DNA of 47,315 bases from a bacterium (GCA_021158465.1 JAGGUN010000027.1:64369-111683), one strand, 5' to 3'; shown: positions 17,211-25,913, numbered from the stretch's first letter. The notes: a model not told the origin generated them from the letters alone. Numbers and translations: made by a program.

Positions 17211-18523
17211 GGGTTCTGGTTGTCGACGATGAACCAAAGATATGCTTCCTCCTCAAGGGGACCTTAGAAGATGAGAATACCTCCGTCGACACAACATCAT
17301 CACCTACGGAAGCGCTTACCCTCGCCGAAAAGTTCCAATACGATATTATCCTAACCGACCTGCGGATGGCACCGTTCGATGGTATCGAGTTCATCAGGCG
17401 CCTCCGCGGAAAGGAGATAACAACCCCAGTTATTGTTATGACAGCTTATGCCTCAGTCCAGACAGCGGTGGAAGCGATGAAGAAGGGAGCATACGACTAC
17501 ATCATCAAGCCGTTCGATATCGAGGAGTTAAAACTTCTCATAAGCCGAGCGGTTAAGGAGAAGAGGCTCGAGAGAGAAAACAAACTGCTCAAGCAAAGGG
17601 TCCTCTCAGAGGACAAGATTATCGGCGAATCAGCTGCAATACGCCGGGTTCTATCCGACATAGAGAAGGTCGCTCCGACAGATGCCTCTGTGTTGGTTAT
17701 TGGTGAATCGGGCGTCGGAAAAGAACTGGTGGCAAAAAGGATACATAACCTCTCACACAGGAGGGATGGACCGTTTGTCCCGATAAACTGCGCTGCAATA
17801 ACAGAAACGCTCCTCGAAAGCGAGTTGTTCGGATACGAGAAAGGTGCTTTCACCGGGGCAAACTCGAGAAAGATCGGATACCTCGAGGCTGCAAACGGCG
17901 GAACCGTTTTCTTAGACGAGATAGGCGACATCCCACCCACTGTCCAGGTGAAACTATTAAGGATCATCCAAGAGAAGAAACTTGTCCGTGTCGGCGGGAT
18001 AACACCCATAGATATCGATGTCAGGTTCATATCAGCAACAAACAAGAACCTCGAAAAACTCATAGATGAAGGAAGCTTCCGAGAGGACCTATACTTCCGC
18101 ATAGCGGTATTCCCAATAAGGGTACCTCCTCTAAGAGAAAGAAGAGAAGATATACCGCTTCTTATAAAGCACTTCCTCTCGCAGAGGGGAGAATCCGAAG
18201 ATAAGCTGTCGCCTGAGGTAATGAAGAAACTTGTCTCATACCACTGGCGGGGGAATATCCGTGAGCTGATGAATGTGCTTGAGAGGGCATTGATACTCTC
18301 AGGGGATGGAAAGATTACACTCGAGCACATCCCAGAGGATATAAGAGAAAACAAATCAAAGGGGATCTTGCCCCTATCTCTTGAAGATATTGAAAAAAAG
18401 CATATATTAGAAGTTTTGGAGAAGACAAACGGAAACAAATCAGAAGCAGCAAGATTGCTCGGCATAACCAGGAGAAGGCTTTATTCAATAATGGAGAGAC
18501 TTGGCATAGGGAAAGAGAAATGA
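17207..18523 (+). CDS. Sigma-54-dependent response regulator, NtrC family, paired with the upstream kinase
   Basis: 438 aa. Receiver domain (1-118): D7-D8, phospho-acceptor D51 in LTDLRMAPFDG (alanine replaces the usual proline-side residue), K101 in IKPF. AAA+ domain: Walker A GESGVGKE (166-173), GAFTGA (213-218), Walker B VFLDEIGD, PLRERREDIPLLIKHFL, and WRGNIRELMNVLERAL. Fis-type DNA-binding end: NGNKSEAARLLGITRRRLYSIMERLG. It is the partner of the kinase whose stop it overlaps. Its target is not shown by the sequence; the consensus sigma-54 promoter of the major pilin is the best candidate in the window, as PilR does elsewhere. It overlaps alaS by 4 bp, so the kinase-regulator pair is embedded in a housekeeping unit. 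Confidence 0.94.
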   Translation: MRVLVVDDEPKICFLLKGTLEDENTSVDTTSSPTEALTLAEKFQYDIILTDLRMAPFDGIEFIRRLRGKEITTPVIVMTAYASVQTAVEAMKKGAYDYIIKPFDIEELKLLISRAVKEKRLERENKLLKQRVLSEDKIIGESAAIRRVLSDIEKVAPTDASVLVIGESGVGKELVAKRIHNLSHRRDGPFVPINCAAITETLLESELFGYEKGAFTGANSRKIGYLEAANGGTVFLDEIGDIPPTVQVKLLRIIQEKKLVRVGGITPIDIDVRFISATNKNLEKLIDEGSFREDLYFRIAVFPIRVPPLRERREDIPLLIKHFLSQRGESEDKLSPEVMKKLVSYHWRGNIRELMNVLERALILSGDGKITLEHIPEDIRENKSKGILPLSLEDIEKKHILEVLEKTNGNKSEAARLLGITRRRLYSIMERLGIGKEK

Positions 18524-21126
18524 CCTCAAAAGAAGCCAGAGAAACATTCATAAAGTATTTCGCAGCCAGAGGACACAAGGTAGTCAAAAGCTCTCCTGTC
18601 ATTCCGCAGGGCGATCCAACTCTCCTCTTTACCAACGCTGGTATGAACCAGTTTAAGGATATCTTCCTTGGTAAAAGGGAGCGACCATATCTGAGAGCAA
18701 CCTCCTGCCAAAAATGCATCCGTGTGTCCGGAAAACATAACGACCTCGAAGAGGTGGGCATAGACGGACACCATCACACCTTTTTCGAGATGCTCGGCAA
18801 TTGGTCGTTCGGAGACTATTTCAAAGAGGAGGCAATACAGTTCGCATGGGAACTCATCACCGAGGTCTACCAGCTCCCGAAGGATAGAATCTATGTATCT
18901 GTGTTCACCGATGACATCGAGAGTGAGAGGATATGGAGCAAGTTTTTGCCCCAGAACCGCGTTCTCAAGTTCGGGATGAAGCATAACTTCTGGGAGATGG
19001 GCGAGACAGGACCATGCGGCCCCTGCACGGAGATACACTACGACAGGGGAGAAGAGTTTGGTAGGATAGAGGATGGTTGCTTTATCAACTCCAGCTGTGA
19101 GCGGTTCGTCGAGCTATGGAACATCGTCTTTATTCAGTATTTCCGGGACGAGAACGGAAACCTGCTCAACCTCCCGATGAAAAGCGTCGACACAGGACTC
19201 GGGCTCGAGCGACTCGCCGCTATCCTGCAAAATGTCAAAACAGACTACGATACTGACTTACTCCTCCCTATCATACGCAGGATAGAAGAACTGTCTGGGA
19301 TCGAATACACAGAAAAAACAGCAACACCGTTCAGGGTGATATCCGACCATATAAGAATGATCGCTTTCTCCATTGCAGATGGCGGAATACCATCCAACGA
19401 TGGTCGAGGCTATGTCATCCGACGGATACTCAGGCGTGCCGCAAGATACAGCAGAATGCTCAATATAAAAGAACCTATCCTATACCGCCTCGTTCCTGAA
19501 TTGACAAAGATTATGGGCGATGTCTACCCTGAGCTTCAGCAGCGCGAGCAACATATAATAGGCGTGATAAAGAGCGAGGAAGAACAGTTTAACGAGACAT
19601 TGGACCGCGGACTCGAGATATTCAACGAACTGGCAAGCAAGGCGGAAGAGGACGGTTCACGAACAATATGGGGCGAGGATGTCTTCCGACTATACGATAC
19701 CTACGGCTTCCCTGTCGACCTGACACGGATCATGGCAGACGAGAGAGGGCTTATCGTCGATATGCAGGGGTTCAACAGGGAGATGGAAAAACAAAGAGCA
19801 CGAGCAAGGGGAGCATCAAGCTTCGAGGTAACTCATATCCCTACATCCGACTGGAAAACGGTAAAAGAGACAGATACCGATTCAGTCTTCGTTGGATACG
19901 AGAATGTCGCAGTGGAGGCAAATGTGGTCAAGTACGTGCAGGATGGTGAGTTCTATCTGCTTGTCCTCGACAAAACTCCGTTCTATCCAACATCCGGTGG
20001 GCAGGTAAGCGACAAAGGCTGGATAACAGGGAAAGAGATGCGCTTCTCAGTGAAAGAGGTGTTCCGAGATGGAGACACAATAATCCATAAAGGGAAACTA
20101 ATATCGGGAGAGATAGAGGAAAATGCGGTTGCCAAGATAGATGTGAACCGCCGAATTGCCACAGCTCGCAACCATACAGCAACACATCTGCTCCAGGCAG
20201 CACTGCGAGAACTCCTCGGAGAACATTGCCACCAGTCCGGCTCGCTCGTCGAACCGGGAAGACTGAGATTCGACTTCTCACACTTCAAACCCCTGACAGA
20301 CGAAGAGCTGCTCGAGATCGAACGGCTCGTCAACGACTCCATACTATCCGATATCCCAGTGAACACATACGAATGCCCATACGAGGAAGCAATAGAAAAC
20401 GGCGCAATAGCACTCTTCAGCGAGAAGTACGACGAGATTGTCCGCGTGGTCGAGGTACCAGGCGTAAGTAAAGAGCTTTGCGGCGGAACACATATAAACC
20501 GCACAGGCGAAATAGGGATATTTATCATAACATCCGAGACCGGAATCGCTTCCGGCGTCAGACGAATCGAAGCAATAACAGGAACATCTGCACTCGAATA
20601 TATCCAGCATCAGCGAAACATAATGTCTGAGATCTCATCCCTACTCAATTGCCCAAAAGAGAAAGTAGTGGAGAGAATAGAAGCCCTCTTGGAACAGGTA
20701 AAAGCCCTGAAAAAGGAAAACGAACAACTTACACTTGCTGCGTCGAGTGCCAACATCTCCAAAATAATAGAAGATGCCCCACAGGTGGAGAACTCCCGGC
20801 TTATCGTCCACAGATTCGATGAGATGACAAGAGAGACCCTCTTCAAACAGCTGGATATAATCAAACCGAACCTGCCATCCGGGATAGCGGTTCTCTTCTC
20901 AAAAACACCCGATAATAAGGTAGCAATCATTGCTTATGTTACAGAAGATTTGAGACTAAAACATAGCATCTCAGCAAAAGAGATCATCGTGGAGATAGCC
21001 AATGTTGTCTCCGGGAGCGGTGGAGGCAGAGACGATATCGCCCAGGCAGGTGGAAAGGATATAGATAAGATAGACGAGGCGGTAAAGAAGGCAAAACAGC
21101 TCCTTGCAAGGCTTATAATCAGATGA
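18520..21126 (+). CDS. alaS: Alanine-tRNA ligase
   Basis: Class II aminoacyl-tRNA synthetase charging tRNA-Ala; 868 aa, typical bacterial length. The catalytic N-terminal domain opens with RETFIKYFAARGHKVV, SSPVIPQGDPTLLFTNAGMNQFK and RATSCQKCIRVSGKHNDLEEVG, all diagnostic. The editing domain has NHTATHLLQAAL (HxxxH zinc ligands) and CGGTHINRTGEIG further on. The C-Ala domain ends with GSGGGRDDIAQAGGKD, the conserved glycine-rich DHHA1 motif. The ATG overlaps the response-regulator stop (ATGA) and the gene is followed, again with ATGA, by tmk. All key motifs are intact. Confidence 0.98.
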   Translation: MTSKEARETFIKYFAARGHKVVKSSPVIPQGDPTLLFTNAGMNQFKDIFLGKRERPYLRATSCQKCIRVSGKHNDLEEVGIDGHHHTFFEMLGNWSFGDYFKEEAIQFAWELITEVYQLPKDRIYVSVFTDDIESERIWSKFLPQNRVLKFGMKHNFWEMGETGPCGPCTEIHYDRGEEFGRIEDGCFINSSCERFVELWNIVFIQYFRDENGNLLNLPMKSVDTGLGLERLAAILQNVKTDYDTDLLLPIIRRIEELSGIEYTEKTATPFRVISDHIRMIAFSIADGGIPSNDGRGYVIRRILRRAARYSRMLNIKEPILYRLVPELTKIMGDVYPELQQREQHIIGVIKSEEEQFNETLDRGLEIFNELASKAEEDGSRTIWGEDVFRLYDTYGFPVDLTRIMADERGLIVDMQGFNREMEKQRARARGASSFEVTHIPTSDWKTVKETDTDSVFVGYENVAVEANVVKYVQDGEFYLLVLDKTPFYPTSGGQVSDKGWITGKEMRFSVKEVFRDGDTIIHKGKLISGEIEENAVAKIDVNRRIATARNHTATHLLQAALRELLGEHCHQSGSLVEPGRLRFDFSHFKPLTDEELLEIERLVNDSILSDIPVNTYECPYEEAIENGAIALFSEKYDEIVRVVEVPGVSKELCGGTHINRTGEIGIFIITSETGIASGVRRIEAITGTSALEYIQHQRNIMSEISSLLNCPKEKVVERIEALLEQVKALKKENEQLTLAASSANISKIIEDAPQVENSRLIVHRFDEMTRETLFKQLDIIKPNLPSGIAVLFSKTPDNKVAIIAYVTEDLRLKHSISAKEIIVEIANVVSGSGGGRDDIAQAGGKDIDKIDEAVKKAKQLLARLIIR

Positions 21127-21755
21127 GAGGACTCTTTATCACATTCGAGGGGATAGACGGAAGCGGCAAGAGCACACAAATCGGGCGCCTACGAGACCAC
21201 CTTGTAGACAAAGGGTATAAAGTTGTCTTAACAAGGGAACCCGGAGGCACATCCATAGGAGAGAAGATAAGGAAACTTCTGCTCGACAGAGAAAACAGCG
21301 GTATGCACCCTCTAACAGAGCTATTCCTCTACCTTGCATCGAGGGTACAACATACATCCGAGTTCATAATCCCACACCTTGAACAGGGGGTTACCGTTAT
21401 ATCCGACAGGTTCCACGACTCATCAGTTGCATATCAAGGAGGTGGAAGAGGGATTGGGGTAGAAGCCGTTGAAAAACTGAGGAATTTTGCCACTCTGGGG
21501 CTTGAACCTGACATTACATTCTACCTCGACATCGATCCAACCCTCGCAAGAGAAAGGATGGTAAGCCGCATGTTCGATAGGCTCGAAGCAGAAAAGCTCG
21601 ATTTCTATCAAAGGATACGAAACGCCTATAACAAGCTTCTAAGGATATATCCCAATAGGATAAAACTAATAGACGCATCCGGAACCCCAGATGATGTCTG
21701 GAAAAGGATAGAACGCCACATAGAGCATCTTTGGAAAGACAGGAGGTCGAGATGA
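21123..21755 (+). CDS. tmk: Thymidylate kinase
   Basis: 210-aa dTMP kinase (ATP + dTMP to ADP + dTDP). The P-loop is FEGIDGSGKST (residues 8-18), then TREPGGTSIGEKIRKLL with the substrate-contacting EPGG, SDRFHDSSVAYQGGGRG (the DR(Y/F) motif) and a short lid followed by FYQRIRNAYNKLLRI. Length and motif order match bacterial Tmk. The start ATG lies within the alaS stop and the stop (TGA) lies within the ATG of the S41 protease gene. Sitting between alaS and a processing protease, it has no pathway neighbour. Confidence 0.97.
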   Translation: MRGLFITFEGIDGSGKSTQIGRLRDHLVDKGYKVVLTREPGGTSIGEKIRKLLLDRENSGMHPLTELFLYLASRVQHTSEFIIPHLEQGVTVISDRFHDSSVAYQGGGRGIGVEAVEKLRNFATLGLEPDITFYLDIDPTLARERMVSRMFDRLEAEKLDFYQRIRNAYNKLLRIYPNRIKLIDASGTPDDVWKRIERHIEHLWKDRRSR

Positions 21756-23443
21756 AGAAATTCCTTATTCCTATATTGCTTGCGGCACTGGTTCTTCTTT
21801 CCATCGGGTCGGTATTTGCACTAAGGGACGAGGAGAACCTGTATTCAAGCATACGGCTTGTTGGCAGGATAATCACCGAGACCTATACAAAGTATGTGGA
21901 CGATTTTGACCTAAAAAAGGCTATCAAGGCAGGAATAAGTGGAATGCTCTCGACCCTCGACCCGCACACCGTTTATTTCGAGGAGAAAGAATACGAAGAT
22001 CTTAAGGTGGATACTCGCGGGAAGTTCGAGGGGCTCGGCATCGTCATCGGCATAAGAGATAATGTACTGACCGTTATCTCCCCGATAGAAGGAACTCCTG
22101 CATATCGTATGGGGATTCGAGCGGGCGATCAGATAGTAAAAATAGACGGAAAAAGCACCGAAGGAATAATAATAGAACAGGCTGTGAGGAAGCTCAGGGG
22201 ACCAAGAGGAACAAAGGTCACCATAACGATAAGACGTCCAGGTGAGCCAAAGCTCTTAGACTACACCATTACTCGTGATGTAATTGAGATAAAAAGCGTA
22301 CCGTTCTACGGAATGATAAACGATGAAATTGGCTATATAAGACTCACCCGCTTTTCTCAGGAGGCATCCAAAGAGATCGCAGACGCCTTAAGATCGCTAA
22401 AGGATGAAGGAGCGAAAAGCCTCATCCTTGACCTACGGAGTAATCCAGGCGGGCTCCTCCGTCAGGCGGTAGAGGTGGCGGGACTGTTTCTACCTCAGAA
22501 CTCACTCATCGTCTCCACGAAAGGGAGAAAAAGCTATCAATCGCAAGAGTTCCGTTCCTTTGCCCCGCCTGAATTTGATGAAGGGAAACTTGTTGTTCTT
22601 GTCGACCCAGGATCAGCCTCAGCATCGGAAATCGTCGCAGGCGCTATCCAGGACAATGACCGCGGACTCATACTCGGGCAAAAAACATTCGGAAAAGGAC
22701 TCGTCCAATCCGTAATCGACCTCGGAAACAATACTGCTCTCAAGATTACAACCGCAAAATACTATATCCCAAGCGGAAGATGCATCCAGAAAGAGAATTA
22801 CCTCAAGCGGAAGGAAACCGCTATCTACTCCAAATACTACACGGGCGAGGAGGAAGAAACAGAGGAAGAGGAAGAAGAGGAAGACACAACCAGAGAACTC
22901 TTCTACACGCTCGGCGGAAGAGTAGTATACGGCGGAGGAGGAATAACCCCAGATGTCGAGACCGAACAGCGGAAACTCAATCGATTGGAGATGGAGCTGG
23001 AAAGAAGGTCTATGTTCTTCGGCTTCGCCATCGAATACACAAAAAATCATAAGGACCTCTCACCAGATTTTGAGGTCACAGATGAGATGGTGAATGAGTT
23101 CAAGGAGTACCTCGCACGGTCCGACTTCGAGTTCAACACAAGACCAGAGGAAGAACTCGAAAACCTAAAGAAGATACTCGAGGAATCAGAGGCAGATTCC
23201 TCCGTATATGAGGCGCTTATCCCGTTTGAAGAGGTGCTCGAGAAGAAAAAGGAAGAAGAATTCGCCGAGAGCATCGACTACATAAAGCGGAGCATCAAAC
23301 GCGAGATAGTGTCCGCTCTGTGGGGCGAGAAGGAAAGGTATCGGCAGATAGTGCTAAAATACGACCCTGAGATAAAGAAGGCTGTGGAGATACTTACTAC
23401 CCCCGGAGAATATGAGGAATATCTCGCCCTCACCAAAAAGTAA
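21752..23443 (+). CDS. C-terminal processing serine protease, S41 (CtpA) family
   Basis: 563 aa periplasmic protease. N-terminal signal or anchor (MKKFLIPILLAALVLLSIGSVFA), an N-terminal helical part, a PDZ domain (about 85-165: GLGIVIG, GTPAYRMGIRAGDQIVKIDG), and the peptidase core with ILDLRSNPGGLLRQA, VDPGSASASEIVAGA and KTFGKGLVQS. S290 and K315 are the predicted Ser/Lys dyad, with the 25-residue spacing of the family. A Glu-rich run of about 12 residues (near 350) interrupts the core, and a long charged C-terminal extension (about 400-563) is beyond the minimal family. The ATG at 21752 was chosen over an in-frame start 21 bp upstream because AGGAGG lies 6 nt before it and it makes an ATGA overlap with tmk. 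Substrate unknown. Confidence 0.95.
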   Translation: MKKFLIPILLAALVLLSIGSVFALRDEENLYSSIRLVGRIITETYTKYVDDFDLKKAIKAGISGMLSTLDPHTVYFEEKEYEDLKVDTRGKFEGLGIVIGIRDNVLTVISPIEGTPAYRMGIRAGDQIVKIDGKSTEGIIIEQAVRKLRGPRGTKVTITIRRPGEPKLLDYTITRDVIEIKSVPFYGMINDEIGYIRLTRFSQEASKEIADALRSLKDEGAKSLILDLRSNPGGLLRQAVEVAGLFLPQNSLIVSTKGRKSYQSQEFRSFAPPEFDEGKLVVLVDPGSASASEIVAGAIQDNDRGLILGQKTFGKGLVQSVIDLGNNTALKITTAKYYIPSGRCIQKENYLKRKETAIYSKYYTGEEEETEEEEEEEDTTRELFYTLGGRVVYGGGGITPDVETEQRKLNRLEMELERRSMFFGFAIEYTKNHKDLSPDFEVTDEMVNEFKEYLARSDFEFNTRPEEELENLKKILEESEADSSVYEALIPFEEVLEKKKEEEFAESIDYIKRSIKREIVSALWGEKERYRQIVLKYDPEIKKAVEILTTPGEYEEYLALTKK

Positions 23444-23444
23444 A

Positions 23445-23972
23445 ATGCGCATAACGGGCGGGAAACTGCACGGAAAACCTCTCTTTCTCAAGCGGAACCG
23501 CCTCCGTCCCATTCAGGAAAAGGCAAGACTCGCTATCTTCAACCTTCTGAAAGATGTAGACAGCAAATCCTTTGCTGATCTATTCTCTGGAACAGGGATT
23601 ATGGGCATAGAAGCTTACTCACGCGGAGCACACCCCGTATTCCTCGTTGATATCGATGTGTCAAACATCATCGCAAACATCGAGCAACTCTCTCTGTCAA
23701 CTGTATCGGACCTCATTGTGAAGAAAAGGGATGCTATCCGATTTATAGCGTCATCAAACCGAAGATTCGATATAATATTCGCAGGACCACCATTTATCGA
23801 AAGCTTCTACCAAAGAATAAAAGAAAGCCTAACAGAGATAAAGAAACACCTAACAAAGGACGGAATATTCATTCTACAGGTTGGGAAGAGGTTCCTCAGC
23901 AAGGATATATTCCCTCCCCCAGACGATAAGCGGATATATGGTGACTCGGTTTTCCTATTCTACCACCATTAG
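23445..23972 (+). CDS. rsmD: RsmD-family RNA methyltransferase with altered motif IV
   Basis: 175 aa. Sequence opens MRITGGKLHGKPL and continues RPIQEKARLAIFNLL, DLFSGTGIMGIEAYSRGA (SAM motif I, 45-51) and FLVDIDVSN, as in the RsmD family, which N2-methylates G966 of 16S rRNA. The catalytic motif IV, normally DPPY/F (VFVDPPF in E. coli), is AGPPF here (114-117 GPPF), so the expected acidic residue is Gly; activity could be altered or lost. The DNA clearly reads this. The ATG at 23445 lies 1 bp after the protease stop; an alternative in-frame ATG at 23412 has GGAG 3 nt upstream and would add 11 residues. Convergent with pilD, 1 bp apart. The symbol marks the family only. Confidence 0.8.
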   Translation: MRITGGKLHGKPLFLKRNRLRPIQEKARLAIFNLLKDVDSKSFADLFSGTGIMGIEAYSRGAHPVFLVDIDVSNIIANIEQLSLSTVSDLIVKKRDAIRFIASSNRRFDIIFAGPPFIESFYQRIKESLTEIKKHLTKDGIFILQVGKRFLSKDIFPPPDDKRIYGDSVFLFYHH

Positions 23973-23973
23973 G

Positions 23974-24759
23974 TTAAGCGGGAAAGAAGCTGTTTATATA
24001 GAAATCTATCACAACCTGTCCATAGAAATAAGCAATAACAGCAGCCAACGATATATACGGACCAAACGGAATATAATGGTCAGATAGCTTTCTCCTCCTC
24101 GATTTGATAATAAGCAGACCGCCCCCAAGTAAGACAGCGAAAAATGCAGCAAGTATTACCACAAGAATTGACCTTTGCCAGCCGAGAAATGCGCCGATAA
24201 AAGCCATAAGCTCCACATCACCGAAACCCATACTCTCCTTCTTAAACATCACACCGCCGATAAAACCAAAGCAAAGCAGCATTCCTCCACCAACGAAGAC
24301 ACCGATGAAGGAATCTAATACATTGTGTTCAAAAAAAGAAAACAGCAATCCAACAGCAATCCCTGGCAGGGTAACTACCTCAGGAATTACCCTCTTGTCA
24401 ATGTCTATAAAGGAGATTGTAACAAGCGATGAGAAGAGATATATTGACTTAAAAAACCCCAGTGAGAACGAGAAACCAGAACACCAGAAGGCAAACAGAA
24501 ACCCCAAAGCACATAAACTCTCCACAAGGAGGTATCGGATCGATATACGCTCCCCACAGTGCCTACATCTACCACCCAGGATAATGTAGCTCACAATAGG
24601 GATATTGTCGTAAAAAGCAATTGGATGATTGCATCTGGGGCAATGTGAGCCAGGGGAAACGATCGACTCACCCCTCGGGAGACGCCAGATAAGAACATTG
24701 AGAAAACTGCCTATAATCGAACCAAAGATGAATACAAAAACCGACGCGAGATACCTCAC
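23974..24759 (-). CDS. pilD: Type IV prepilin leader peptidase/N-methyltransferase
   Basis: 261-aa integral membrane aspartic peptidase (A24 family) that cleaves the prepilin leader after Gly and methylates the new N-terminal Phe. Hydrophobic N-terminus with GSFLNVLIWRLPRGE; the zinc-binding loop CPRC ... CRHC (C40, C43, C65, C68); then seven further hydrophobic segments. The catalytic aspartates lie in SFIDIDKRVIP (D119/D121) and GFGDVELMAFIGAFLGW (D181). Start is GTG at 24759, chosen because GGAGGAGTAA precedes it. It lies 32 bp behind the minor pilin gene and serves the two prepilins beside it. The 3' end converges with rsmD, leaving no room for a terminator. Confidence 0.95.
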   Translation of the reverse strand: MRYLASVFVFIFGSIIGSFLNVLIWRLPRGESIVSPGSHCPRCNHPIAFYDNIPIVSYIILGGRCRHCGERISIRYLLVESLCALGFLFAFWCSGFSFSLGFFKSIYLFSSLVTISFIDIDKRVIPEVVTLPGIAVGLLFSFFEHNVLDSFIGVFVGGGMLLCFGFIGGVMFKKESMGFGDVELMAFIGAFLGWQRSILVVILAAFFAVLLGGGLLIIKSRRRKLSDHYIPFGPYISLAAVIAYFYGQVVIDFYINSFFPA

Positions 24760-24791
24760 TTACTCCTCCATCTCACCCACAACGGCTACCC

Positions 24792-25196
24792 CTACATATC
24801 TCCGTAAAAAACCCCATCTTCATCTACCCTTATCTGCTCAAATCCATTTCCATCGAGATCTGCATCACCCTTCTCTGTAGCAACAATCCATACACTCGTC
24901 CTTATGTCACCTGTTTTACCTGCACAGGCAGTGTAGTCGTATCTACGCGTCTCGCTGGGAAGCATCCAGCTCTTCATAGGAAACACATTCGGCGACAGGG
25001 AAGCAGCATATGTTCCATACTCCTCATAATAGGAAAGCTCAAGCTCATATAGCTGTTTCAACACCATAAAAGCCTCGCTCCTCCGCGAGTTGCCGATAGC
25101 AGCTCGATAACGGGTAACCGCAAGACCAACCAGGATACCGATAAGAACAACCACTATCATCAACTCTATCAAGGTAAACCCTTCTCGGAATCTCAT
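24792..25196 (-). CDS. Type IV pilin-like protein (minor pilin)
   Basis: 134 aa. Prepilin leader MRFREG followed by FTLIELMIVV with Glu at position 5 of the mature chain, so PilD should cleave after Gly6. The hydrophobic N-terminal helix leads into RYRAAIGNSRRSEAFMVLKQLYELELSYYEEYGTYAAS, a G-type major/minor pilin pattern, then a region with GDADLDGNGFEQIRVDEDG that could bind calcium. The ATG at 25196 was chosen because GAGGTGG precedes it and the leader starts there; a longer in-frame reading would add 16 residues ahead of the prepilin leader. It has its own promoter behind the major-pilin terminator, and is cotranscribed with pilD. Whether it acts in the pilus tip or as a pseudopilin is unclear. 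Confidence 0.88.
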   Translation of the reverse strand: MRFREGFTLIELMIVVVLIGILVGLAVTRYRAAIGNSRRSEAFMVLKQLYELELSYYEEYGTYAASLSPNVFPMKSWMLPSETRRYDYTACAGKTGDIRTSVWIVATEKGDADLDGNGFEQIRVDEDGVFYGDM

Positions 25197-25215
25197 ACCT
25201 TCCACCTCAGTCAAC

Positions 25216-25244
25216 AATATAACATCACCTCGTAAAACAGACAA
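25216..25244 (-). promoter_or_regulatory. Predicted sigma-70 promoter for the minor pilin-pilD pair
   Basis: Minus strand TTGTCT (25239-25244), 17 bp, TATATT (25216-25221). The -35 box begins right after the T-tract of the major-pilin terminator, so this pair can be transcribed separately from the major pilin gene. Expected start near 25209, about 13 nt before the ATG. Confidence 0.5.
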
Positions 25245-25279
25245 TAAAAAAAGGCAGGAAGAAATACTCTCCCTGCCTT
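25245..25279 (-). terminator. Rho-independent terminator after the major pilin gene
   Basis: On the minus strand an 8-bp perfect stem, AAGGCAGG and CCTGCCTT, encloses a 13-nt loop and is followed by a run of T residues (about seven). It lies 22 bp after the pilin stop codon, so it ends the highly expressed pilin mRNA and separates it from the minor pilin gene. Confidence 0.85.
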
Positions 25280-25300
25280 ATACCTCTCTCCTCAAAGAGC

Positions 25301-25729
25301 TCACGGAATTACTCCACCGGAGATGTTCCCATCAGCATCGATGACAACATCAGTGACACCGGCAAGCGATGCATCAACATCTGTGTTGACTACTGCCTTG
25401 GCACCACCGCCGTCCGTCAGGTAGTAGTTGAACCTCGGTTTCCCAGAAGGAAGCGAGAACCCCATCTGAGCAGCAAGCTTACTAGCAGCAGTACTTGCCC
25501 AATCATCTCCATCTGTCATCTGGAAGTCAGCATCTACCGGGTAGTAACCATACTCTTCATAGTAGGTCTGCGAGAGCGTCCACAGCTGCTTCACAACGCC
25601 CTTCGCCTCAGAGATCTTCGCCTTCTTCGAAGCCGCCATAAAACGCGGAATGGCAAGCGCTGCCAAGATTCCGATGATGACCACAACGATCATCAACTCA
25701 ATGAGGGTGAAACCTTTCCTGTTCCTCAT
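25301..25729 (-). CDS. pilA: Major type IV pilin
   Basis: 142 aa. Leader MRNRKG, then FTLIELMIVVVIIGILAALAIPRFM (canonical N-terminal helix, mature Glu5), then ASKKAKISEAKGVVKQLWTLSQTYYEEYGYYPVDADF. The C-terminal globular part has GKPRFNYYL and ends VVIDADGNISGGVIP, a typical short G-type pilin. There is no disulfide pair. The ATG follows GGAGGTGC by 8 nt. Upstream is a consensus sigma-54 promoter, downstream a strong terminator, so it is a monocistronic, sigma-54-controlled major pilin, as in many Proteobacteria with PilS/PilR. Cleavage is by the prepilin peptidase encoded just downstream. Confidence 0.93.
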   Translation of the reverse strand: MRNRKGFTLIELMIVVVIIGILAALAIPRFMAASKKAKISEAKGVVKQLWTLSQTYYEEYGYYPVDADFQMTDGDDWASTAASKLAAQMGFSLPSGKPRFNYYLTDGGGAKAVVNTDVDASLAGVTDVVIDADGNISGGVIP

Positions 25730-25792
25730 CTTGCACCTCCTTTAAGGTTTTGAGTTAAAATTCTTCACTTTTCAAGCCCCGCTTTCTTAATT

Positions 25793-25808
25793 TGCAACTA
25801 TCGTGCCA
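25793..25808 (-). promoter_or_regulatory. Consensus sigma-54 (-24/-12) promoter of the major pilin
   Basis: Minus strand TGGCACGATAGTTGCA: GG at 25806-25807, GC at 25794-25795, exact spacing and a match to TGGCACG-N4-TTGCA at every conserved position. Expected start near 25783, giving a leader of about 53 nt with an AT-rich part and GGAGGTGC before the ATG. An NtrC-type activator must act from upstream; the two such genes in this window are candidates. Confidence 0.85.
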
Positions 25809-25913
25809 AACTACCAACATGCCCTACCTTCGCACAGCAGGCAGGATTGCACAGCGTTTATCGTAGGAAAGAGAAAAGAGAAGGTTCTCTTGAGCATTGC
25901 ATTTTGCAAAATC

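Noticed and set aside
17497-18465. A 322-codon open frame on the minus strand
   Set aside because: Antisense shadow of the sigma-54 response regulator; low-complexity Ser/Phe-rich product.
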